Shown: positions 40,261 to 48,638, numbered from the stretch's first letter. The stretch is DNA of 54,215 nucleotides from Mycobacterium colombiense (GCF_003284935.1 NZ_QMEV01000035.1:1-54215), one strand, 5' to 3'. Numbers and translations: made by a program. The notes: generated from the letters alone by a model not told the origin.

Positions 40261-40638
40261 TCAATTTTCCTTGCGCCCGAGCCGCGTAGTCAGGGCCGCG
40301 TGCAGGCCCGTATCGGTGCCATCTCCCACCCAGGCGATGTATCCATCGGGTCGAACCAATACGGCTTCGGGGGCTGTTACTTCGCCCAGAACGGGAATTT
40401 CCCACGGCCCGGCGTACTCGGCGTCGATGGCTTTCACCCGATGTGCCCACGAAGAGATGTCGAAATCCCAAGGCGTGCCGAGGTTGAGCAGCACCGCGCG
40501 GGCGTCGTGGAGAAGTGTGAATAGTCGCAGTGGACCAGTGGGGGTGAGGAGGTCGAGATCAGGCATCCGGTGCCCGAGTAGTGGGTGTCCGTTGCCGAGG
40601 TCGTACTGAATGTCGAGACCAGTCGGCAGTTCCCTATT
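40261..40638 (-). pseudogene. C-terminal remnant of an FAD-dependent monooxygenase
   Basis: The frame encodes HPLLGHRMPDLDLLTPTGPL, then TLLHDARAVLLNLGTPWDFD and APEAVLVRPDGYIAWVGDGT. This is the thioredoxin-like C-terminal domain of aromatic-ring hydroxylases (the group including rifampicin and pentachlorophenol monooxygenases). The FAD-binding part is missing, and the frame begins in unrelated DNA. An intact enzyme would have about 350 more residues. A deletion remnant, not a gene. Confidence 0.7.
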
Positions 40639-40938
40639 CATTCGGCGTGTTGACGCAGGTGGCGCGGAGGTCACTAATTGTGGTCGACATAGTGTTCCCA
40701 CCCTAGCGATAAGTCGCTTTGAGGACCGCAGTTGCGCTTTGCTGTTGGAACTTTGATCACGTAGTTCTATCAACCGAAGTTAATTGCGCACCGACACACG
40801 GGCTGGGACGGGCCAGCGATCCGATTGCCCTAAAGAGGAGCGCACCGGCGGCCGCACAGCGCAAACTGGCAAGCCGTGCGTGTCCCGCCAAGCGATGCAC
40901 GAGGGTGTTCACCATCTCGGCGATATTTGTCGAGTGGT

Positions 40939-41124
40939 TCAATGCAAGCTGGCTGCGCCTAGCTCTGCGACGGTGCCGCCGAGCCAGCAGGTTCCGTCGC
41001 GCTGGGTGGCGGCCATCGCGGTGCGGTTGGCGTCGTCACCGCCCTGCAGCCGCAAGAGCACCTGGCTGAATACGGCGTCGTTGAGCACCCATGGCCATCC
41101 TTGGTGAACACAGCGTCCGTGCAC
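40939..41124 (-). pseudogene. Possible gene remnant beside the IS element
   Basis: A minus-strand frame of about 60 codons ends at 40939 and contains LNDAVFSQVLLRLQGGDDANRTAMAATQ, then GTCWLGGTVAELGAASLH. It looks like the C-terminal end of a protein. The frame is cut short at the right by the insertion sequence at 41132. I do not know the family. The gap 40640-40938 shows no further coding signal. Confidence 0.35.
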
Positions 41125-41197
41125 TGCCGCAGGGACTGCCCCCAGTTTGGTTGACTCCTGACCTGTGAGGATTCGTCCTCGCTGGAAGGATCAGCTC

Positions 41198-41497
41198 GTG
41201 CCGAAACCGTTTCCTGCCGAGTTCCGAGCCGACGTCATCGCTGTGGCCCGCAAGGGCGAGGCGCCGCTGCGCCAGATCGCGAAGGACTTCGGCATCTCGG
41301 AAGCCTGCTTGCACCGCTGGCTCAAGATCGCCGACCGCCAAGACGGTGGCGACCGGGCCAGCACGCCATCTGCCGTTGCTGACGATGTAGCCGCGCAGCT
41401 GCGCGAGGCGCACAAGCGGATCAAACTCCTCGAGCAGGAGGCCGAGGTGATGCGCCGCGCGGTCGGCTACCTGTCCCGGGACGCTAACCCAAAATGA
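41198..41497 (+). CDS. IS3-family transposase OrfA (HTH)
   Basis: A 99-residue protein from GTG 41198 (GGAAGGA upstream); an upstream GTG at 41165 is also in frame. PFPAEFRADVIAVARKGEA, then LRQIAKDFGISEACLHRWLK is the HTH that binds the terminal repeats, followed by a leucine-zipper-like helix (QLREAHKRIKLLEQEAEVM). The frame ends CCC-AAA-A-TGA: the slippery heptamer C-CCA-AAA directly before the stop can shift ribosomes by -1 into orfB, giving the OrfAB transposase. Confidence 0.85.
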   Translation: MPKPFPAEFRADVIAVARKGEAPLRQIAKDFGISEACLHRWLKIADRQDGGDRASTPSAVADDVAAQLREAHKRIKLLEQEAEVMRRAVGYLSRDANPK

Positions 41498-42360
41498 TGT
41501 ACCCGCTGGTCCTCGACCTTGCCGCTGACGGGATCCCTGTTACGGTGACCTGCCGGGTCTTGGGATTCTCTACCCAGGCGTTCTACAAATGGCGCAAAGC
41601 ACCGCTGTCGCAGCGAGATTGGGACGATGCGCACCTGATCAACGCCGCCCGCGACATCCACGCCGACGACCCCGCATTCGGCTACCGATTCATCGCAGAC
41701 GAACTTCCCGGGCGCGGGATCACCGCCGGTGAGAACCGCGTCGCACGGCTGTGTTCCCAGGAGCGCATCTGGTCGATCTTCGCCAAGAAACGTGGACTAA
41801 ACCGTCGATCCGGACCACCGGTCCACGACGACCTCGTCCAGCGTCAGTTCGGCGCCCCGGCCGCCAACCAGGTCTGGCTGGCCGATATCACCGAGCACCG
41901 CACCGACGAAGGCAAGCTCTACCTCTGCGCCATCAAAGACGTCCACTCCAACCGGATCGTGGGCTACTCGATCGACTCGCGAATGAAGTCTTCGCTGGCG
42001 GTGGCCGCCCTGGATCACGCCGTGGCGCTTCGCGCACCTGTCGCGACGATCGTTCATTCCGACAGGGGCAGCCAATTTCGGTCACGAAAATTCGTCCACG
42101 CACTGTCGCACAACGGGTTACACGGATCGATGGGCCGGGTCGGTGCGTGCGGAGACAACGCCGCCATGGAGTCGTTCTTCGCCCTTCTGCAACGCAACGT
42201 GCTCGACCGGCGACGCTGGTCCACCCGAGCCGAACTACGCCTGGCGATCGTGACCTGGATCGAGCGGACCTACCACCGACGCCGCCGGCAACGCGCACTC
42301 GGCAGGCTCACCCCGATAGAGTTCGAACTGCTCCACACACCAGTCGCAACCGCGGCCTGA
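41494..42360 (+). CDS. IS3-family transposase OrfB (DDE integrase)
   Basis: A 288-residue catalytic protein. HTH_21-like N-terminal part AFGYRFIADELPGRGI, then the rve integrase core with NQVWLADITEH (first Asp), TIVHSDRGSQF (second Asp) and DNAAMESFFALLQR (Glu), the DDE triad. The C-terminal RRRQRALGRLTPIEFEL is typical of IS3. Its ATG overlaps the OrfA stop (ATGA at 41494-41497), and the frame is -1 relative to OrfA, so it is made either from its own ATG or by frameshifting. Confidence 0.92.
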   Translation: MMYPLVLDLAADGIPVTVTCRVLGFSTQAFYKWRKAPLSQRDWDDAHLINAARDIHADDPAFGYRFIADELPGRGITAGENRVARLCSQERIWSIFAKKRGLNRRSGPPVHDDLVQRQFGAPAANQVWLADITEHRTDEGKLYLCAIKDVHSNRIVGYSIDSRMKSSLAVAALDHAVALRAPVATIVHSDRGSQFRSRKFVHALSHNGLHGSMGRVGACGDNAAMESFFALLQRNVLDRRRWSTRAELRLAIVTWIERTYHRRRRQRALGRLTPIEFELLHTPVATAA

Positions 42361-42401
42361 AAATCACACCCCGCGAGTCAACTGAACTCGGGGCAGTCCC
42401 G

Positions 42402-42575
42402 CATGTGGCGTTGACCCGCGGCCGCGACGCCAGTCAGGTCTACCTCACTGCGCGGCGCCGAAGAGAAACCGACACGTCCCGGTCCCGATGGGGGTTTACG
42501 TGGCCCGTTGCGGCACCAGCGCTGAGGCCGCCGCGTTGGCGCCCGCTCATCGCCCACGACGCGGCCGCAGCATGA
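42402..42575 (+). pseudogene. Remnant of a conjugative relaxase/helicase C-terminus
   Basis: Directly after the IS the plus strand reads HVALTRGRDASQVYLTARRR, the helicase motif near the C-terminus of MobF/TraA-type relaxases (consensus Y-V-A-L-T-R-G-R). The frame then runs into unrelated Arg-rich sequence and stops at 42575. The rest of the relaxase is absent from the window. Left of the IS, the same frame continues only a few codons. This trace implies that the element or an ancestor carried conjugation genes. Bases 42576-42748 show nothing firm. Confidence 0.6.
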
Positions 42576-42748
42576 GCCGCATCTCAAGCGCGCGGCCAGT
42601 CTGCGCGGTCGACGTGAGAAAGCCGTCCACCATCGGCCGCACCACCTACCGGCGTTGGCGCGATCAGCGCCGCGAGGAGGCTTTGGACAGCAGCGTTTTC
42701 TCGACCGAAATAGCAGTCGCAACGACGCAGCGGTCAGGGCCTCCAAAG

Positions 42749-43045
42749 TTAGTTGTCCGGAACTGGATCAGCGGGGTTTTGCGAGGTGTCGTTGTCTCGG
42801 AGGGTGAGTGAAGCCGCGACTTGCCTGGAGTTGGTGTAGGTCTGAGGGTGAATTGCTTGTAGTGCGGCGATGGTGTCGGCGTCGCAGTCGAGGCGGTTAG
42901 CGGCGGTGAGCAGATCGTCCTTGCTGGCGGGGAAGGCGACGGCATCTAGGCAGCGACGGAGCTGTTCGGCCGTAGTGGAGGCAGGCATCGGCGGTGTGGG
43001 TTCCTCTGGTTGCGGTTTGGGGGGCCGGGAGCGAGTCGGCTTCAT
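42749..43045 (-). CDS. DUF2795-like protein
   Basis: A 98-residue protein with a Pro/Arg-rich start, then LRRCLDAVAFPASKDDLLTAAN and CDADTIAALQAIHPQTYTNSR, the pattern of DUF2795 (about 60-residue helical proteins). It overlaps the PAS-ANTAR gene by ATGA (43042-43045), a pairing I know from other mycobacteria, so the two are probably co-expressed. Function unknown. Confidence 0.7.
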   Translation of the reverse strand: MKPTRSRPPKPQPEEPTPPMPASTTAEQLRRCLDAVAFPASKDDLLTAANRLDCDADTIAALQAIHPQTYTNSRQVAASLTLRDNDTSQNPADPVPDN

Positions 43046-43695
43046 TTCGGCGGGATTTCGGTGGTGAGCAGGATGTGGTCGACTTGGGTTTGGGTTTCTG
43101 GCGGCATGCTGCCGGCCATGGCGGCGAGGAATTGTTGAGCGAATTGGCGGACTTTGGTGTTGGTTTGCTGGGAGCGCCAGACCAGGATGTCGAAGGCGCG
43201 TTGTGCGGTGATGCCGTAAGTGACCATCAGGACGCCTTTGGCTTGTTCGATGTCGGCGCGTGCGGCGGCGACGTGGGTGACGGCATTGGTGATGTCGGAT
43301 TGCAGGGTTTCGGTGACGTCGACGAAGAATCCGGTGGTGCCGATGACGGCGCCGGTGTCGTCGAGCATGCGGTCGCCGACTACGACTACCCAGTGGGTGT
43401 GCCGATTAGTGTCGATGATGCGGTGGCGGCTGCTGAAAGGTTCCCCGGCGAGCACTCGTTTGATCCCGTCGATGGCGCGTTCGCGGTCCTCGGGGTGTTT
43501 ATGGCTGATCAACAGGTCGGTGTCGGGGGTCATGGTCCCGGGTTCATAGCCGTGCATGCGGGCCACCGCATCCGACCATTCCCAGCGTTGATCGGCCAAA
43601 ACGAACCGGAATGACCCTACTCGCTGGGGCTCACCGAGGCCCACCACGCGATCGAGTTGCGCGAGGGCATCGTCGCGTTCTACCGGTTCTGACAC
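43042..43695 (-). CDS. PAS-ANTAR sensor/antiterminator
   Basis: A 217-residue protein. Residues about 25-130 are a PAS domain (GSFRFVLADQRWEWSDAVARM, later GTTGFFVDVTET). Residues about 140-200 are an ANTAR RNA-binding domain (DIEQAKGVLMVTYGITAQRAF then LVWRSQQTNTKVRQFAQQ). ANTAR proteins bind paired hairpins in leader RNAs and prevent termination. The start is ATG 43695. It leads the two-gene unit with the DUF2795-like gene. The ligand sensed by the PAS domain is unknown. Confidence 0.88.
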   Translation of the reverse strand: MSEPVERDDALAQLDRVVGLGEPQRVGSFRFVLADQRWEWSDAVARMHGYEPGTMTPDTDLLISHKHPEDRERAIDGIKRVLAGEPFSSRHRIIDTNRHTHWVVVVGDRMLDDTGAVIGTTGFFVDVTETLQSDITNAVTHVAAARADIEQAKGVLMVTYGITAQRAFDILVWRSQQTNTKVRQFAQQFLAAMAGSMPPETQTQVDHILLTTEIPPK

Positions 43696-43760
43696 GTCAC
43701 GCTTCCGGGCTTGTTGTAGGTGTCAGCGGGCATAGCAGCGCATCTCATCGTCGCTGGGTG

Positions 43761-44423
43761 CTAGGTGGACAGACATGCCCAGGGTGGGATCGGGACGGTG
43801 AGCAGCTCGGCGGCTCCGGGTGCGGTGGTCAGCGCCAGCACGGCGGTAGCCAGACGCTTGAGTGGCAGGACGAAATCGGCGCAGCCGGTGGCGATCGCGG
43901 TGGCCGGCATGCTGGAGGCCTCGGCGGTGAAGGGATCTTGTACCAGCACGCGTCCGCCGCCGCGTTTGACCACCCGACACCCCGCGGCGCCGTCGGTCAG
44001 CCGGCCGGTCAGGATCACCGCGATGGTGCGCGCCGCCGCGGCCGAACTCATTAATACGGCATCGCCGATACCGACATTGCAGCTTGGTGTGGTCAGCGAC
44101 CATAAGTCACAGTCGTCGATGGTGGCGATGGTGCCGGCGGGCACGATGGTCACTCCCGGGGCGTTGCTGGCCTCGCCGTGGCTCGCGACGCGCACCGGCA
44201 GGTGGCAGTGGCGAGACACCACCTCGGCCAGCACATCGGGCCTGTTGGGCACCGCGCGGCGGTGCTGGGCCAAAACGACGGGCAGCGGAAAGCTTTCCGG
44301 CAGGCCGGCCACCACGGTGGTGAGGGCTTTCATGCCGCCTTGGGAGGCCACCAGTACCACCCGCCCGAACGGCGCAAAGCCATCGGTGTGTCGGGTCGCG
44401 GACATAACCACGAGGGTACGCAT
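43761..44423 (-). CDS. CheB-like methylesterase domain protein
   Basis: A 220-residue protein from ATG 44423 (ATG 44405 possible). It consists only of the CheB catalytic domain. VASQGGMKALTTVV carries Ser27, LAQHRRAVPN carries His54, and LTGRLTDGAAG carries Asp144; these match the Ser-His-Asp triad. The receiver domain of standard CheB is absent, and no chemotaxis genes are nearby; in mycobacteria such stand-alone CheB domains occur near ANTAR and PAS proteins. Substrate unknown. It diverges from the Crp/Fnr regulator at 44558 with a 134-base gap. Confidence 0.75.
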   Translation of the reverse strand: MRTLVVMSATRHTDGFAPFGRVVLVASQGGMKALTTVVAGLPESFPLPVVLAQHRRAVPNRPDVLAEVVSRHCHLPVRVASHGEASNAPGVTIVPAGTIATIDDCDLWSLTTPSCNVGIGDAVLMSSAAAARTIAVILTGRLTDGAAGCRVVKRGGGRVLVQDPFTAEASSMPATAIATGCADFVLPLKRLATAVLALTTAPGAAELLTVPIPPWACLST

Positions 44424-44557
44424 TGTGTCGTGTCGCTGACATCGATCGACCCGATTCGGGTAGCCCTCCTGCGAAGGCGCCGGCCGCAGGACCGGTACGG
44501 CCGCGGCCAACCTTGGAGATACCAGGTATTGATCGCACGACTGCGAGGGATCGACCG

Positions 44558-45289
44558 ATGAATGAGGACCCGTTTCGGCGCAACGCCATCCTCAACCAGC
44601 TGCCTGACAGCGAGTACGCCCAGCTGCGTCCCGACCTGCAGCTTGAGCATGCGCAGATGAAACAGACCGCCTATTGGCCCGGCGGCTCGATCAGCGAGGT
44701 CTATTTTCCGTTGTCGGCGGTGTATTCGCTGGTGGCGGGAACCGATCGCGGCATGGCGGTCGAGGTCGCCACCATCGGCAAGGAAGGCTTTGTGGGACTT
44801 CCCGTGTATCTGGGGGCATCCAGTAGCCCGCAGACCGCGTTTTGCCAAATCCCCGGTGACACCGCGCATCTGAGCACCGAGCGTTTCCGCCAGGCCCTGT
44901 CCCGGGACGGGGCCCTGCACGCGCTGTTGAGTCGCTTCACCCAGGCCACCATGGTGCAGGTTTCCCAGAATGTGGTGTGCAACCGCAGTCATCCGGCCGA
45001 GATGCGCATGGCGCGTTGGCTGCTGACCACCCAAGACCGCGTCGGTGACAGCAACGAATTCACCATCACCCAAGAGTTTTTGGCCCAGATGCTCGGGGTG
45101 CACCGGCCCACCGTGTCCGAGACCGCCCAAAAAATCCAGGCCGCAGGCCTGATCCACTACCGCCGCGGTGTCATCACCATCATCGACCGGCAAGGACTGC
45201 ACGACAAGGCTTGCGACTGCTACGACATCGTCAAAGCCGAGTTCGACTCCACCGTCCATCAGCATCCACACGGCGAGTCACCGCGATAA
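44558..45289 (+). CDS. Crp/Fnr family transcriptional regulator
   Basis: A 243-residue protein from ATG 44558. An N-terminal cyclic-nucleotide-binding-like beta barrel (about residues 15-130, including TAYWPGGSISEVYFPLSAVY and EVATIGKEGFVGLPV) is followed by a dimer helix and a winged helix (about residues 175-215, EFTITQEFLAQMLGVHRPTVSE then YRRGVITIIDRQGL). The cAMP-contact residues are not conserved, so the ligand is likely different or absent. Divergent from the CheB-like gene, suggesting it regulates the pair. Long in-frame upstream codons to 44423 were not used. Confidence 0.85.
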   Translation: MNEDPFRRNAILNQLPDSEYAQLRPDLQLEHAQMKQTAYWPGGSISEVYFPLSAVYSLVAGTDRGMAVEVATIGKEGFVGLPVYLGASSSPQTAFCQIPGDTAHLSTERFRQALSRDGALHALLSRFTQATMVQVSQNVVCNRSHPAEMRMARWLLTTQDRVGDSNEFTITQEFLAQMLGVHRPTVSETAQKIQAAGLIHYRRGVITIIDRQGLHDKACDCYDIVKAEFDSTVHQHPHGESPR

Positions 45290-45446
45290 CCTGAGCCCCA
45301 TTTCCTCGTGTGAGCATTGCAAGGTATCGCTTGAATGCAGCACGTTCGGGTCTGTGGTCGGAAAGACGCAGCCCTAAAACCTTTGCCATGCACGGCATTT
45401 CACCGCAGTTTTGACATTTGCAGCACCGGCCGGCCGGGGCAGGCGA

Positions 45447-45698
45447 TCAGCGGGTCATGATCGGTGCGCGGGTGCTGAGTCGGTCCTGTGGGGATTGGTT
45501 GTGGTGGCGTTGGGAAAGTACGCGGCGGGCCAACAAGCCCACGATCAGCACGCACAACGCCGGGATCCCGAGCACCAACACCTCTACGGTGAGGCCTGTT
45601 TTCGTCGAGAGGGTGCCGCTCAACGCGCTCGCCAACACCACCCCAATGGCCAGCCAGGACACCAGACACGTCAGCACCGCGGCCAGCACGGCGATCAC
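45447..45698 (-). CDS. Small membrane protein
   Basis: An 83-residue protein with two predicted membrane helices (about residues 3-24 and 37-58) and a basic polar tail. It follows the gene at 45718-45900 by 19 bases in the same direction. No family recognised. The bases 45290-45446 to its left show nothing. Confidence 0.5.
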   Translation of the reverse strand: MIAVLAAVLTCLVSWLAIGVVLASALSGTLSTKTGLTVEVLVLGIPALCVLIVGLLARRVLSQRHHNQSPQDRLSTRAPIMTR

Positions 45699-45717
45699 CG
45701 TCGAGCGGGCCGCCCCG

Positions 45718-45900
45718 CTAGGCCGGATAGCCAGAAACCGCCAAGACCAGCACCAGCGTGATAACCAGGATGGCCGCCGCTGCCCCGGGGCCGGCCGGTG
45801 TCCCGAGCCGCTGGGCTGCAGGTATGACCAACCAGGCTGCTGCGAGCGCGGCGACCACCACGCCGCCTATCGCGATCACGCGGGCATTGCTTGCTTTCAC
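45718..45900 (-). CDS. Small membrane protein
   Basis: A 60-residue protein with two predicted membrane helices (about residues 7-27 and 38-58) starting MKASNARVIAIGG. It is upstream of another two-helix protein gene, and the pair may form a complex. No family recognised. Confidence 0.45.
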   Translation of the reverse strand: MKASNARVIAIGGVVVAALAAAWLVIPAAQRLGTPAGPGAAAAILVITLVLVLAVSGYPA

Positions 45901-46068
45901 GGCAGTGGTGTGCCCGCCACGTCGCCATGTAACCGCAGCGTCTCCGACGTACTGGCAGGTCTGACTGGACGGCTCTGCACTATTTACGGGAAATTATTGC
46001 CGCGCAGGCGCAACGTCGCGTGGGACGCCGCCGCGCCAGCGCGACACGAAGCCCCGTGCGGAAGTCGC

Positions 46069-46122
46069 GACAGTGTGAGCGGATTGGACAGTGTGAACGG
46101 ATGGGACTCTGTCAACGTCGCG
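46069..46122 (+). repeat. Tandem 18-bp repeat, about three copies
   Basis: GACAGTGTGAGCGGATTG, GACAGTGTGAACGGATGG and GACTCTGTCAACGTCGCG lie head to tail at 46069, 46087 and 46105. Copies one and two differ by two bases; copy three is weaker. The 515-base region 45901-46414 holds this repeat and a transposase fragment but no convincing gene. Confidence 0.5.
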
Positions 46123-46251
46123 TGCCGGGGCTGGGGCGATCTGCCTACCGACACCGGCAAGGCCGTGTGGGTGGGCGGTGATCGGCCCGGAAAATCGCAG
46201 CTTGGCGCGCGCAACGCCATACACACCGCGCAACGCACCGGTCAACGCAGC

Positions 46252-46329
46252 GCTCGCTCCAAGAACTATCGCCCGAAAATCGGGGTTGCGTTCGTGCACA
46301 TAGTGATCGACGACCACTCTCGCATCACC
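46252..46329 (+). pseudogene. Fragment of an IS481-type transposase
   Basis: The plus strand reads KNYRPKIGVAFVHIVIDDHS, which matches the catalytic-core stretch of IS481-family transposases (consensus I-G-x-x-F-V-H-x-V-I-D-D-H-S-R). No other part of the transposase is recognisable on either side. A short insertion remnant. Confidence 0.6.
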
Positions 46330-46414
46330 AACGACCACTATTCAGCATTCCGGCTGCGATTTACGCCCGCTGTGCCCGGGTAAACCCGGTAAAAGGCAAG
46401 GGGAAGGCCACACC

Positions 46415-46693
46415 ATGCCCGATACGTTCGGTGATCCTCTTGACCATCAGCGGTCCAGCCGTCCCCGAGTCGGCCAAACTTTGAAGAATCCCGCCAAAAT
46501 TCCCGGGGTTTTCCTCGTCGGCATCGGGGTGGTAGCTGTTGCGTTCTGCGTGATCAGCTTCGCCCGCCAGCACCTCGGCTTGGCGATCCTGGCCGTGGTG
46601 ATCGCGGTGGGGGCCACCGGCGCCGGCCTGGGGTGGTTGGCCCGGGAAGCCAAGCGCCTGCGGGAGCTGGAAAGGCAACACGACAATCCCTGA
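46415..46693 (+). CDS. UsfY-like membrane protein
   Basis: A 92-residue protein with AAGGGGAAGG before the ATG. The start DTFGDPLDHQRSSRPRVGQ matches the N-terminus of UsfY (PVDHLRTTRP type), which is encoded next to sigF in mycobacteria. Two membrane helices follow (about residues 30-48 and 54-73), then a basic tail. UsfY function is unknown, but its usual genomic neighbour is the SigF stress operon. Here it stands alone before the TetR gene. Confidence 0.65.
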   Translation: MPDTFGDPLDHQRSSRPRVGQTLKNPAKIPGVFLVGIGVVAVAFCVISFARQHLGLAILAVVIAVGATGAGLGWLAREAKRLRELERQHDNP

Positions 46694-46921
46694 CAGCACC
46701 CGCCGCGGGTCGTGGGACACCGATACCGCGACGCCCGTCCCGAGTTGGCCTCGACCATCTGACCGCAGCGTACGAGCCGGCAAAGAATCGACTGACGCTG
46801 CACCACGGTCGGGGTAGAGTCTGCCGCTACTAGTCCAATGAGCTGCGACCGCTCGGCAGGCCGGAGTTGCCTCCCTTACGGCGACGTCACCGGTAGGGGA
46901 AGGCGGGTAGGAGGCGAGCCG

Positions 46922-47680
46922 GTGAACGACAGCGCTGACCGATCCCGGTGTGGTCCAGTTGACACTCAGGGTCAGCGGGCAACTTGCGGAGGCGGGCCCG
47001 ACGCTGGCCGCGGCGCTCGGTTGAGTCGGGAGGTGATCCTGGACACCGCCATCGCACTGGTTGACCGCGAGGGTTTGGCGCAGCTGACGATGCGCCGGCT
47101 GGGCGCGGCCTGCGGTGTCGAGGCGATGGCACTGTATCGCCACGTCCACAGTCGCGGTGATCTGCTGACCGGGATTGTCGACCGGCTGGTGGAGCGGTTG
47201 CACGCCGACCAGCTAGCGGCCCGCCGCCAGCAGGACGGCTGGCAGGACTACCTGGTGCGCCTAGCGCATGGGGTGCGCCGGGTGGCCCTGGATCATCCGC
47301 AGGTCTTCCCGCTGTTGGCGACCCAGGCCCCCGAGGCGCCCTGGGTGCGCCCGCCGCTGCGCAGCCTGCGTTGGATGGAAACCTTTCTGGACACGCTGAT
47401 CTCCTCGGGCTTTGATGACACCGCCGCGGTGGCCGCTTACCGCAGCTACACCACGTTCCTGCTGGGCCAACTGCTGCTGGAAGTACATGCCCGCGGCGCT
47501 GAACTGCATCCTGATGAACCTCTGCTCGAAGGCGCCGCGCCATCACCGCGCAAGCTGGGCGGCTATCCGTGCCTGCAGCACCTGCAGCCCATGTTGTCGC
47601 AGGACCACAGCAGCGCCGAGTTCGAGGAAGGACTCGAGGCGCTGCTGGACCGGCTGGAATTATTGGTCGTCCGCGGCTAA
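46922..47680 (+). CDS. TetR family regulator
   Basis: A 252-residue protein from GTG 46922, with a perfect AGGAGG seven bases upstream. After a polar N-terminus of about 35 residues comes the HTH (VILDTAIALVDREGLAQLTMRRLGAACGVEAMALYRHVHSR split over residues about 38-80). The C-terminal domain resembles the TetR_C group related to tetracycline repressors (FLDTLISSGFDDTAAVAAYRS). Tandem operator-like repeats lie immediately downstream, before the cutinase gene, so the regulator may control that gene and possibly itself. Confidence 0.82.
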   Translation: MNDSADRSRCGPVDTQGQRATCGGGPDAGRGARLSREVILDTAIALVDREGLAQLTMRRLGAACGVEAMALYRHVHSRGDLLTGIVDRLVERLHADQLAARRQQDGWQDYLVRLAHGVRRVALDHPQVFPLLATQAPEAPWVRPPLRSLRWMETFLDTLISSGFDDTAAVAAYRSYTTFLLGQLLLEVHARGAELHPDEPLLEGAAPSPRKLGGYPCLQHLQPMLSQDHSSAEFEEGLEALLDRLELLVVRG

Positions 47681-47708
47681 CACCACCTTGTCATAGCTGC
47701 GGGTAAGC

Positions 47709-47766
47709 GTGTGTACAACGTCAGCCTCGTGTTTACAACATCAGCCCCGGTGTTTACGCTGTAAAC
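47709..47766. promoter_or_regulatory. Tandem operator repeats before the cutinase gene
   Basis: GTGTGTACAACGTCAGCC (47709-47726) and GTGTTTACAACATCAGCC (47729-47746) are followed by GTGTTTAC. The last forms a palindrome GTTTAC-gct-GTAAAC (47752-47766). The copies start about 20 bases apart (two helical turns), fitting binding on one face of DNA. The site lies in the 211-base gap between the TetR gene and the cutinase, 126 bases before the cutinase start. Confidence 0.55.
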
Positions 47767-47891
47767 GCGCGGCTGTAGCAGCACGGCTGTGCGTTCTAAT
47801 GGCGGGTAAGCAGCACGGCCTCGGGAGTGGATGCGACCACCGGATGTACTGCGGCCCAGTCAAGCTCGACACTGACACAGGGGGTTGAGAC

Positions 47892-48638
47892 GTGCGTGTG
47901 CATCGGGTCGCTGGTGTTGTTGGTGGTGGGTTGTTGACTGCGGGGATGCTGCCGGTCCTGGGCCTGGCCTCGGCGGTGGCGCAGGGGTGCCCTGACGTGC
48001 AGGCGGTGTTTGCGCGCGGGACCGGCGAGGCGCCGGGTGTGGGCCCGACCGGGCAAGCCTTCGTCGATGCCCTGCAGTCGCGGGTGAGCGCGGGGTCTTT
48101 CGAGGTCTATGCGGTCAACTACCCCGCCAGCGATCAATGGGACACCGGCATCGACGGGATCCGTGACGCCGGCGCCCATGTGGTGGCCACCGCTCACGAC
48201 TGCCCGAACACCAAGATGGTGCTTGGAGGCTACTCCCAAGGCGCGGCGGTGATGGGCTTTGTCACCTCGGCGGCCGTGCCGGACGGGGTCGATCCCGCGA
48301 CAGTGCCTAAACCGCTGGCACCCGACGTGGCCAGTCACGTCGCGGCGGTGGTGCTGTTTGGTATGCCCAATGTGCGGGCCATGAACTTCCTCAATGAGCC
48401 GCCGGTGGTCATCGGCCCGGCCTATCAGGACAAGACCATCAAAGTCTGTGTGCCTGAGGATCCGGTGTGTTCTGACGGTCTCAATTTCGCCGCGCACAAC
48501 ACCTACGCCGATGACGGCAGCATGATCGACCAGGGCGCCGATTTCGCCGCTCGCCGGCTGAACCAAACCGGCGCCCCGCGGCGTCCGCCCCAGCCCCCGC
48601 CGGCACCCGGTGACTGGTCCCAACCTTCCGGGCGCTGA
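47892..48638 (+). CDS. Cutinase family esterase
   Basis: A 248-residue secreted serine esterase from GTG 47892. Residues 1-31 are a signal peptide ending near AVAQG. The mature protein begins CPDVQAVFARGTGE. The triad is Ser115 in GGYSQGAAV, Asp190 in VPEDPVC, and His202 in AAHNTYAD. Cys pairs C33/C104 and C186/C193 can form the usual disulfides. A Pro-rich tail ends the protein. Mycobacterial cutinase-like proteins hydrolyse lipid or fatty acyl esters outside the cell. It follows the tandem operator repeats and thus is a likely TetR target. Confidence 0.92.
   Translation: MRVHRVAGVVGGGLLTAGMLPVLGLASAVAQGCPDVQAVFARGTGEAPGVGPTGQAFVDALQSRVSAGSFEVYAVNYPASDQWDTGIDGIRDAGAHVVATAHDCPNTKMVLGGYSQGAAVMGFVTSAAVPDGVDPATVPKPLAPDVASHVAAVVLFGMPNVRAMNFLNEPPVVIGPAYQDKTIKVCVPEDPVCSDGLNFAAHNTYADDGSMIDQGADFAARRLNQTGAPRRPPQPPPAPGDWSQPSGR

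Larger units (their letters stand above)
41129..42403 (+). mobile_element. Complete IS3-family insertion sequence
   Basis: The element is 1269 bp (41132-42400). Its ends are inverted repeats: left GGGACTGCCCCCAGTT and right, reversed, GGGACTGCCCCGAGTT, continuing with GTTGACTC in both. A 3-bp target duplication GCA (41129-41131 and 42401-42403) flanks it, so the element transposed as a unit. It carries orfA and orfB in the IS3 arrangement with a slippery heptamer at the junction. It sits between two damaged genes. The intact ends and open frames suggest it is recent or still active. Confidence 0.88.

Noticed and set aside
42378..42746. Minus-strand ORF of 122 codons next to the IS
   Set aside because: Arg/Cys-rich with no bias and overlaps the inverted repeat of the IS and the relaxase remnant.
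45418..46383. Long plus-strand ORF of 321 codons across the gap before the UsfY-like gene
   Set aside because: Low coding bias, internal Cys/His-rich nonsense and opposite-strand genes in its first half; only the IS481-type piece near 46252-46329 is recognisable, so I treat it as chance reading plus a transposase remnant.
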